Assembly: GCA_030632085.1 (NCBI GenBank)
Contig: DAOVJY010000003.1
Span: 87,809-121,452, forward strand
Direction: 5' to 3'
Source of the DNA: Candidatus Omnitrophota bacterium
Lineage (GTDB): Bacteria; Omnitrophota; Gorgyraeia; JAGLLT01
DNA length: 33,644 nucleotides
Positions 24,823 through 31,747 of the stretch are shown here, in pieces. A program made the translations under genes and the position numbers. Numbering within the stretch: the first letter of the stretch is position 1; each line of letters starts with the position of its first letter. The notes below the pieces were generated by a model. That model was not told the origin of the DNA. It ran no database searches and saw only the letters and a program-made list of their open reading frames with translations.

Positions 24823-24850
24823 TTGACGATTTAACGTTATTTATGATAAT
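24823..24850 (+). promoter_or_regulatory. Promoter for nfo-leuS
   Basis: TTGACG at 24823-24828, a 16-base spacer and GATAAT (part of TATGATAAT) at 24845-24850, 42 bases before the nfo start. Confidence 0.65.
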
Positions 24851-24892
24851 ATTAGACAAATGTTATACAAACGTCTATAGAGTTTAAATAAT

Positions 24893-25735
24893 ATGAAGTT
24901 GGGAGCCCATATATCAATCGCGGGGGGTATTTTCGAAGCTGTAGCCAGGGCCTATAAAAGCGGTTGTGATTGTATGCAGATATTCAGCCGCAGCCCCAGA
25001 AGCTGGCAGGCGCCGGCGCTTGACAGGGACGATGTCAAAGAGTTTATGAAGAGGAGAGAAAAAGCAGGCATTACTCCTCTGGTTATTCATTCCCCCTATC
25101 TGATAAATCTGGCTTCGCCGGATAAAGAACTTTATAAAAAGTCTGTTAAGAGTTGTATGGAAGAGCTGAAAAGGGCGGACCTTTTAGGGGCGGAGTATTT
25201 TGTAACTCACCTTGGTTCACATAAGGGCACCGGGGTTAAGGCCGGCATTAGCAGATTTGGCGCGGCGCTTGATAAGATATATAAAGAGTTAAATCCCGGA
25301 GTTATGATTTTGCTTGAAAATACCGCCGGAGGCGGCAATAACATAGGAGGCAGCTTTAGAGAGATTAATGAGGTGATGGAAGCCTCAAAGCATAAGAAAA
25401 AGTTGGGCTTGTGCTTTGATACCTGTCACGCTTATGCCGCCGGTTATGACATTGGGCATAAGAAGGGATTAGAAGACACCCTTTTTGAGATTGATAGTTT
25501 AATGGGCTTAGATAAGTTAAGAGTGATACATCTTAATGATTCTAAGGGTGGTTTAGGCTCTCACCTCGATAGGCACGAATATGTTGGTGGAGGAAAAATC
25601 GGAACAAGCGGGTTTAAAGTTATTTTAGGCCATCCGCGGTTAAAAAAGCCGGCTTATATCATTGAAACACCTAAGAAGGGCCCTAACTCTGATCCTCTGA
25701 GCATAAAAAAAATCAGGAAAATCTATGGAAAATAA
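24893..25735 (+). CDS. nfo: Endonuclease IV (AP endonuclease)
   Basis: Nfo cuts DNA 5' to abasic sites in base excision repair with a three-metal centre on a TIM barrel. The 280-residue product has normal length. It shows GAHISIAGG at the N-terminus, QIFSRSPRSWQ, VIHSPYLINLASPD (metal His), THLGSHKGTG (metal His), LLENTAGGGNNIGG (metal Glu), LCFDTCHAYAAGYD (metal Asp/His), HLNDSKGGLGSHLDRHEYVG (His/Asp/His) and IIETPK (Glu). The 3' end overlaps leuS by 11 bases. Confidence 0.97.
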   Translation: MKLGAHISIAGGIFEAVARAYKSGCDCMQIFSRSPRSWQAPALDRDDVKEFMKRREKAGITPLVIHSPYLINLASPDKELYKKSVKSCMEELKRADLLGAEYFVTHLGSHKGTGVKAGISRFGAALDKIYKELNPGVMILLENTAGGGNNIGGSFREINEVMEASKHKKKLGLCFDTCHAYAAGYDIGHKKGLEDTLFEIDSLMGLDKLRVIHLNDSKGGLGSHLDRHEYVGGGKIGTSGFKVILGHPRLKKPAYIIETPKKGPNSDPLSIKKIRKIYGK

Positions 25736-28217
25736 ATATCCACACCACGAAATAGAAAAAAAGTGGCAGCAATACTGGCGGGACACAAAGCTTATGAATA
25801 TGGATGAAGCATCCCAAAAGCCAAAATATTATTGCCTTATGATGTTTCCTTATCCTTCGGCAGCATTGCATGTGGGGCATGGCCGCAATTACATAATTGG
25901 AGATGCCGTCGCGAGATATATGAAAATGAAAGGTTATAATGTTCTTGCTCCAATGGGTTGGGATGCCTTTGGTTTACCCGCGGAAAACGCCGCCATTAAG
26001 AGCGGCATTCATCCCAGGGAATCAACATTCAATAATATAACTAAAATGAAGAGTCAGCTTGAAGAATGGGGAGTTCTTTACGATTGGGACAGAGAAGTAA
26101 CTTCATGTGCGCCGGATTACTATAAATGGACACAGTGGCTTTTTTTAAAGCTTTATGAAAAAGGACTAGCTTATAAAAAAGAAGCTGCGGTAAATTGGTG
26201 CCCCGATTGCCGGACAGTTTTAGCCAATGAGCAGGTAGTTAACGGGGCCTGCGAGAGATGTTCGGCTGAAGTTCAACAAAAAAAACTTAAACAGTGGTTT
26301 TTTAAAATAACAGATTATGCTCAAAAACTTTTAGATGATATTCAATCGCTTAAAGGTTGGCCTCAGAGAGTTAAGACAATGCAGGCGAATTGGATTGGCC
26401 GTTCGGAGGGAGCATATATTGATTTTAAGGTTGAAGGTTTAGATAAAACGTTGACTTGTTTTACAACCAGGCCGGATACGATTTTTGGAGCCACCTATAT
26501 GGTTATGGCTCCTGAGCATCCTTTTATTGAGGATGTATTGCAAGTATCTGAAAATAAAGATGAAGTAATAAAATTTTTAGCGAAGATTAAAGGCCAGAGC
26601 AGTTTTCAGAGGCAAGCGGAGCAAGTTGAAAAAGAAGGAGTTTTCAGCGGGTTGTATGTGATTAATCCCGTTAATCAAGAGAAAATTCCGTTATGGATTG
26701 CAAATTATGTCATTTATGGATATGGGACCGGTTCTGTAATGGCCGTGCCGGCTCATGACCAAAGGGATTTTGAGTTTGCTAAAAAGTACAACCTGAATAT
26801 CAGGTTAGTTATCGATAGTCCAAAGGATTCTCTTGACGGTTCTTTAATGAAATCGGCATACGAGGATGTTGGAGTTTTGGTTAATTCAGGTAAATTTGAG
26901 AGTATGCCTTCAGATAAGGCAAAGAAGGCGATAACATCCTGGATGCAAGATAAGAATATGGGCAAAAAGGCCATAACTTATAAATTGCGCGACTGGCTTA
27001 TTTCAAGGCAAAGATATTGGGGCGCTCCCATTCCTATTATATACTGTGATAAATGTGGAATTGTACCTGTAAAAGAGAAAGATTTACCGGTAGAGCTTCC
27101 GGATGATATAGAATTTAAACCTACCGGAGTTTCTCCGCTTGAAGACAAAAAGGAGTTCATTGAAACGACTTGCCCTAAGTGCGGTGGCGCCGCCAAAAGG
27201 GAAGCTGATACAATGGATACTTTTGTTGATTCAAGTTGGTACTACCTGAGGTACTTATCTCCCGGGAATGAAAAGATAGCTTTTGATAAAAAAGCGGTCG
27301 ATAAGTGGCTGCCGGTAGATCAATATATCGGAGGTGTAGAGCATGCTATATTGCATCTTTTATATTCCAGATTTATAACCAAGGTTTTATTTGATATAAA
27401 AGCTGTTGGTTTCAAAGAGCCATTCGCGAATCTTTTTACGCAAGGCATGATTATAAAAGATGGGGCTAAAATGTCCAAATCTAAAGGTAATGTTGTTAAC
27501 CCCGATGAGCTTATTAAGAAATACGGGGCTGACACTGTAAGAGTTTATACTTTATTTATTGGCCCCCCGGAAAAAGATGCCGAATGGAATGACCGGGCCG
27601 TTGAAGGAGCTTGGAGGTTTTTAAATAAAGTCTGGCGTTTGATGTATCAAATTACGCAAGGGGGAAGCTCCCTTATTACCGATGAAACATTAATCACGAG
27701 CCTTTTGGTAAAAACTAACGAGGTTATAAAGAAAGTTACCTTTGATATAGAAAACTCTTTTCATTTCAATACGGTTATAAGTTCAATTATGGAATTAGTT
27801 AATTCAACTAAAGAGGTAGTTGATAAACAGGCTGAATTGAACAATCTTAAAGATGAAGTAAAATCTGAGAGTTCATTTGATGCCGGAAAAACTCTACAAA
27901 CAATATGTTTACTTTTATCGCCTTTAGCGCCGCATATTTGTGAAGAGATGTGGCGTAAAATGGGGCATGAAGAGAGTGTATTTTTGTATTCTTGGCCGGA
28001 ATATGATAAGAAAGCTTTGAGCTTGGGGCAAGTGGAGATTATTGTTCAGATTAACGGTAAGGTGCGTTCCCGGCTTAATTTTAATAAAGGTATAAGTGAT
28101 GAGCAGATGAAGAAGTCTGTTTTAGAAGATGAAAAAGTGAAGAATCTAATAGCAAATTCTATAATCAAAAAAGTTATTGTTGTTGCCGGTAAACTTATAA
28201 ACATAGTAGTGTCCTGA
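25725..28217 (+). CDS. leuS: Leucyl-tRNA synthetase
   Basis: An 830-residue class Ia synthetase. The HIGH motif is HVGH at 49-52 (SAALHVGHGRNYI) and KMSKS is at 582-586. A zinc-type module CPDC...CERC follows near residue 160. The CP1 editing domain has TTRPDTIFGATYMV and GVLVNSGKF-like sequence, and a second cysteine cluster (CDKCG, CPKCGG) precedes DTFVDSSWYYLRY. The C-terminal domain ends VQINGKVRSRL and then KVIVVAGKLINIVV. It starts inside the nfo 3' end (11-base overlap), so it is translationally coupled. Bacterial-type leuS is intact. Confidence 0.98.
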   Translation: MENKYPHHEIEKKWQQYWRDTKLMNMDEASQKPKYYCLMMFPYPSAALHVGHGRNYIIGDAVARYMKMKGYNVLAPMGWDAFGLPAENAAIKSGIHPRESTFNNITKMKSQLEEWGVLYDWDREVTSCAPDYYKWTQWLFLKLYEKGLAYKKEAAVNWCPDCRTVLANEQVVNGACERCSAEVQQKKLKQWFFKITDYAQKLLDDIQSLKGWPQRVKTMQANWIGRSEGAYIDFKVEGLDKTLTCFTTRPDTIFGATYMVMAPEHPFIEDVLQVSENKDEVIKFLAKIKGQSSFQRQAEQVEKEGVFSGLYVINPVNQEKIPLWIANYVIYGYGTGSVMAVPAHDQRDFEFAKKYNLNIRLVIDSPKDSLDGSLMKSAYEDVGVLVNSGKFESMPSDKAKKAITSWMQDKNMGKKAITYKLRDWLISRQRYWGAPIPIIYCDKCGIVPVKEKDLPVELPDDIEFKPTGVSPLEDKKEFIETTCPKCGGAAKREADTMDTFVDSSWYYLRYLSPGNEKIAFDKKAVDKWLPVDQYIGGVEHAILHLLYSRFITKVLFDIKAVGFKEPFANLFTQGMIIKDGAKMSKSKGNVVNPDELIKKYGADTVRVYTLFIGPPEKDAEWNDRAVEGAWRFLNKVWRLMYQITQGGSSLITDETLITSLLVKTNEVIKKVTFDIENSFHFNTVISSIMELVNSTKEVVDKQAELNNLKDEVKSESSFDAGKTLQTICLLLSPLAPHICEEMWRKMGHEESVFLYSWPEYDKKALSLGQVEIIVQINGKVRSRLNFNKGISDEQMKKSVLEDEKVKNLIANSIIKKVIVVAGKLINIVVS

Positions 28218-28248
28218 TTTTTATGCCATCTCAAATATGTAAACTTTT

Positions 28249-28617
28249 ATGTTAAATCTCACCAAAGAAGAAAAAATTGCCCTTTTATTTTTAATTACTT
28301 GCTTCATAACAGGTATTCTTATTTTTCACCTTAAGCAATGTCATCTTTTAGGTTTTATTACTTCTGAAAATAAATCAGGGCAAGCTACCGTATCAGAAAA
28401 TATAGAGAGACGCATGAAACAATTGAAGACGGTTAATATTAACACCGCTTCCGAAGAAGAATTAACGTTTTTACCGGGCATAGGTACTTCGACGGCTGAG
28501 AAAATAATTATATATCGTAAAGAGCATGGTTTTTTTAATTCATTAAATGATTTAAAAGCGGTAAAGGGAATAGGTGATAAAAAAGTAGAAAAGTTAAAGG
28601 AATTCGTTATTTTTTAA
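28249..28617 (+). CDS. comEA: ComEA-type helix-hairpin-helix DNA-binding protein
   Basis: A 122-residue protein with one N-terminal membrane helix (~9-26, IALLFLITCFITGILIF), which tethers it to the inner membrane. A short linker is followed by a tandem helix-hairpin-helix domain (~61-122) with VNINTASEEELTFLPGIGTS, EKIIIYRKEHGFFNSLNDL and VKGIGDKKVEKL. ComEA binds incoming double-stranded DNA in the periplasm during transformation. It lies 31 bases after leuS and one base before comEC, the usual competence pairing. No clear Shine-Dalgarno is visible. Confidence 0.92.
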   Translation: MLNLTKEEKIALLFLITCFITGILIFHLKQCHLLGFITSENKSGQATVSENIERRMKQLKTVNINTASEEELTFLPGIGTSTAEKIIIYRKEHGFFNSLNDLKAVKGIGDKKVEKLKEFVIF

Positions 28618-28618
28618 T

Positions 28619-30199
28619 ATGACAGAAGAGACTAAGAAAAATTTAAAAAAAATAAATAGGCCTTTTTTCTTTATAGGCTTATTTTTGGTTATAGGTATTG
28701 CCATAGGATGTTATTTATCAGTAAACATTCTATTATTATACTTAATATGTTTAGTGTTTTTGATTTTGTCTATTCTGTTTATTAATAGGCGCTTTTTTTA
28801 TTTATTATTTGTAATTTTATGTATCCTCGTGGGTATATTAAGGTATGACGCGGCGGATATTGTCGCGGATGATAATATAGCTAATTTAATAAAATCTCAA
28901 AAGGACATAAAAATAATCGGCTATGTAATTGAAGTTCCGGTTTTTAGTAGAGATCGTTACGGCAGAGAAAGATGTAGTTTTAATTTTAGAGTTACACATA
29001 TTATAAATGATCATTGCCTTGAAGTTTCCAGTGGTTTAGTTAAAGTTAGTAGCTTTAACCGTTTTAGTAAAAATTTTGAATATGGTTACGCCTATGCTCT
29101 TGAGGGTGATTTTAAAGCGGTGAGTTCTCTTGAAGGCGCGCGCTTAGAGGGCTATAAAATATACCTTAAAAATCGCTATATTAATGGATTATTTTATAAT
29201 AATAAAACTGACGCCGCTATAAAGCTTAATATAAAACCCAAAAGAAACATTTTATATTTATGGTCAATGAATTTAAGAGCGAAGCTGATGAATAAATATA
29301 AGCAGCTTCTGGATGAACCTTATAATGGTTTATTGGGGGCCTTAATTCTGGGCGAGAGGGCGGAAATAGATGAGAATATTTTTAATTTTTTTATTTCTTC
29401 CGGTTCAGTCCATGTTTTGGCTATTAGCGGCCTCCATGTCGGTATAATAGTTCTTTTTCTGATTTTTATTGGGAAGATTTTTGGCCTTAATCGCAATCAG
29501 GCTTCAATAATATGTATTGGATTTTTGCTATTTTATTGTTTTCTAAGCGGAGCGAGAGTTTCAGTTGTTAGGGCTTCAATTATGGCCGGTATTATTTTGG
29601 GAGGCTGGGTGATAAAAAGGGATTCTGATATTTATAATAGTTTGGGTTTAGCCGCTTTTTTGATACTGATGTTTAATCCGTACTACTTATTTGACATTGG
29701 TTTTCAGTTATCGTTTATATCGGTTTTATCAATTGTCTATCTTTTTCCTAAATTAATCAACCGGGTGCCTCCATTATTTAAAACGACTAAATTTACAAAG
29801 TATTTCGTAGATGGCCTTTGTGTTAGCTTGGCGGCCAGTATCGCGGTAGCTCCGCTATCATTGTATTATTTCGAGAAGGTATCAACTGTCGGAGTTTTTA
29901 CAAATTTAATTATGCTGCCTCTTTTAAGTTTGGTCCTGATGCTGGGAGTAATAGTGAGCTTATTAAGTTTTATATCTATGCCGATAGCTAAAATTTTCGC
30001 GGAAACGTTATGGCTTTTTTTATCTTTCATGATGAAAACCGCTCAAGGATTTGGTAATCTGCCATTTTCGATAATAGAGTTTACTAATTTTAGGCTCTCA
30101 TACGTTCTCGGGTCTTATTTGCTATTGATATCTATGGCGCATATTGACATATTATCTAAAAGAATAAAGGATAGATTATTGAACTCTTCAATTGAATAA
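28619..30199 (+). CDS. comEC: ComEC/Rec2 DNA-uptake channel, without the C-terminal nuclease-like domain
   Basis: A 526-residue polytopic protein. Three N-terminal TM helices are followed by the extracytoplasmic OB-like domain (KIIGYVIEVPVFSRDRYGRE, VKVSSFNRFSKNFEYGYAYALEGDF). The competence core follows, with GALILGERAEID, SSGSVHVLAISGLHVGI and LSGARVSVVRASIMAG, and about eight further helices. Many ComEC proteins have 700-800 residues with a C-terminal metallo-beta-lactamase-like domain; here the protein ends after the membrane part. Shorter ComEC of this type are common, so this is not clearly truncation. It moves single-stranded DNA across the inner membrane. Confidence 0.93.
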   Translation: MTEETKKNLKKINRPFFFIGLFLVIGIAIGCYLSVNILLLYLICLVFLILSILFINRRFFYLLFVILCILVGILRYDAADIVADDNIANLIKSQKDIKIIGYVIEVPVFSRDRYGRERCSFNFRVTHIINDHCLEVSSGLVKVSSFNRFSKNFEYGYAYALEGDFKAVSSLEGARLEGYKIYLKNRYINGLFYNNKTDAAIKLNIKPKRNILYLWSMNLRAKLMNKYKQLLDEPYNGLLGALILGERAEIDENIFNFFISSGSVHVLAISGLHVGIIVLFLIFIGKIFGLNRNQASIICIGFLLFYCFLSGARVSVVRASIMAGIILGGWVIKRDSDIYNSLGLAAFLILMFNPYYLFDIGFQLSFISVLSIVYLFPKLINRVPPLFKTTKFTKYFVDGLCVSLAASIAVAPLSLYYFEKVSTVGVFTNLIMLPLLSLVLMLGVIVSLLSFISMPIAKIFAETLWLFLSFMMKTAQGFGNLPFSIIEFTNFRLSYVLGSYLLLISMAHIDILSKRIKDRLLNSSIE

Positions 30200-30263
30200 T
30201 AGGCTGTTTTATGTTATTTTAAAGTTATAAGGTGAATTTAGCAAAAAAGAGGCCGATAAAGAA

Positions 30264-30356
30264 ATGAAGAGTTTTAAAAAGTATGCTCCCAAGGGTGACG
30301 AAGACGCTTTCGCGATTATAAAAAAGAGTTATCTAACGGTGAAGTTTGCTAAATGA
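30264..30356 (+). CDS. Possible small protein (30 aa) coupled to the AEC gene
   Basis: ATG 30264 opens a 30-codon frame (MKSFKKYAPKGDEDAFAIIKK...) whose TGA overlaps the next ATG as ATGA at 30353-30356. The same frame is open further up to 30231 without a usual start (GEFSKKEADKE), so it could be the tail of a decayed longer gene. The Shine-Dalgarno is poor. It could be a coupling leader or a small protein. Confidence 0.35.
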   Translation: MKSFKKYAPKGDEDAFAIIKKSYLTVKFAK

Positions 30357-31318
30357 AAAATGAATTTTTTCAGGTTATCTATATAGTTAGTATTCTTTTT
30401 TTTCCGTTGGCTATCGGTTATAAGCTCAGGGGTAAGCTGATCAGTCAGGCGGATAAGGTATCCAAGCTAATTATTATTTTCCTTACGAAATCTATCACTC
30501 CTTTTATTGTCATGTTTTCTTTCTGGGCGCTTGATTTGAGCAACGCGGCTATTTTTACTTTACCTCTTTTAGGTGTGGTTATTACTACCTTGGCTCTTAT
30601 TCCAGCCGGTTTTTTTTCTAAGATACATAAGCTAAGCCATCGGCAGGCCGGCAGTTATATTGGAGCCGCTATGTTTTCAAATATCGGATATACTCTGGGA
30701 GGGTTTATTGCTTTTGTTCTTTATGGGGAAATTGGTTTTGGCCTAACTGTTTTATACTGTCTGTTTTTTAAACCTTACTTTTACACCATTGGTTTTTATA
30801 TGGCTGAGAATTACAGCGCGAGAAAGGCAACCGGGGTCAAAGATAATCTAAAAAGAATATTTACCGAAGGAATACGTTTATTTCCGCTTTTAGGTTTGGC
30901 GGCAGGAGTTATTTTGAACCTGCTTAACTTAAACAGGCCGCTTTATATCGGTGGTTTAAATGATATCCTGATACCGGTTACTACTTTTGTTTATATGTTC
31001 GCTATTGGCTTGACTATGAATTTTAAAGCGATAAAAGAATTCAAATCCCCAGTGCTTTCAATGAGCTTTATTAAATTTATATGGTCTCCTGCAATAGGAA
31101 TCTCATTTGCTTATTTCCTCAAATATCAAAATATTATGGGAGGCCTGCCGCTTAAAATTATCGTTATTGAGTCATTTATGCCTTGCGCTATTGCCAGTTT
31201 AGTATTGTCTTCACTCTTTAATTTAGACCAGGATTTAGCTAATTCCTGCTGGATATTCACTACGCTTTTACTTATACCGCTTTTGCCGGTACTATTGCTG
31301 ATTTTATCCATTTTATAA
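30353..31318 (+). CDS. AEC-family (auxin efflux carrier-like) permease
   Basis: A 321-residue membrane protein with about ten hydrophobic segments in two five-helix halves, as in the AEC/BASS-like transporter fold. The N-terminal half has FPLAIGYKLRGKLI and a long basic loop. Typical segments are SNIGYTLGGFIAFVLYGEIG (the family's N-x-G-Y-x-x-G region) and ESFMPCAIASLVLSSLF in the second half, where AEC members carry xMPxAxxxxxLA. Substrates of bacterial members are di- or monocarboxylates and amino acids; the substrate here is unknown. The stop codon TAA (31316-31318) is also the first triplet of an inverted repeat. Confidence 0.85.
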   Translation: MKNEFFQVIYIVSILFFPLAIGYKLRGKLISQADKVSKLIIIFLTKSITPFIVMFSFWALDLSNAAIFTLPLLGVVITTLALIPAGFFSKIHKLSHRQAGSYIGAAMFSNIGYTLGGFIAFVLYGEIGFGLTVLYCLFFKPYFYTIGFYMAENYSARKATGVKDNLKRIFTEGIRLFPLLGLAAGVILNLLNLNRPLYIGGLNDILIPVTTFVYMFAIGLTMNFKAIKEFKSPVLSMSFIKFIWSPAIGISFAYFLKYQNIMGGLPLKIIVIESFMPCAIASLVLSSLFNLDQDLANSCWIFTTLLLIPLLPVLLLILSIL

Positions 31319-31418
31319 TAATTAGGGACACATCCTAATTATTAAAATGTGTAATTCACGAAAGTTGACACAGTGAAATAGTAGAAAAATTTTAATTAGG
31401 ATGTGTCCCTAATTATTA
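31316..31418. repeat. Perfect 26-bp inverted repeat pair (MITE-like or hairpin)
   Basis: Arms at 31316-31341 and 31393-31418 are exact reverse complements, separated by 51 bases. Each arm is itself near-palindromic: TAATTAGG and CCTAATTA around GACACAT. The left arm begins with the AEC stop codon; the right arm contains the GTG of the next ORF (31403). The spacer contains TTGACA at 31365-31370 without a matching -10. Possible roles are a miniature mobile element, a bidirectional terminator, or both. Confidence 0.85.
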
Positions 31419-31678
31419 AAATTATCTTATTAATACTGGGGTTTTTCATGGCAAGTTCAAATGTATCAGCCCAGGATATTCTCAAAGTTGATCTGGTGGA
31501 TGAATATAACCTTTATTCCGCGAATAAAATTTTGATTACTACCTATATTGATGGTAAAGATGAGGTGATGGCGGCAGTTGCCGGACAGCAGGAAGCGGCC
31601 CAAATTAGACTAAAAGATAAGGGAACAGATGTATTAGCTTCCTTCGCAGCCGGTTACATGCTTTGGGAATTATTATAG
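31403..31678 (+). CDS. Small secreted protein with signal peptide encoded partly by an inverted repeat
   Basis: A 91-residue ORF starting at GTG 31403 inside the right arm of the inverted repeat. It has a good Sec signal peptide (IIKIILLILGFFMASSNVSAQ, so cleavage after SA-Q), then ~68 residues (ILKVDLVDEYNLYSANKILITT) with no known motif. The next ATG (31448) falls inside the signal peptide. The Shine-Dalgarno is poor (AGG 31398-31400, too close). The hairpin would hide the start codon. The repeat probably replaced an earlier 5' end, so the gene may be damaged. The function is unknown. Confidence 0.5.
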   Translation: MSLIIKIILLILGFFMASSNVSAQDILKVDLVDEYNLYSANKILITTYIDGKDEVMAAVAGQQEAAQIRLKDKGTDVLASFAAGYMLWELL

Positions 31679-31747
31679 CTAAAAAATGGGAACCGCGAAA
31701 AAATATGAGGTAGACATTTTTATCTATACAAGGAAAGAAATAGAAAA

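Noticed and set aside
28619-30199. comEC as a truncated pseudogene
   Set aside because: All membrane and OB-like parts are intact with a normal stop. ComEC proteins lacking the C-terminal beta-lactamase-like domain are known, so I treat it as complete.
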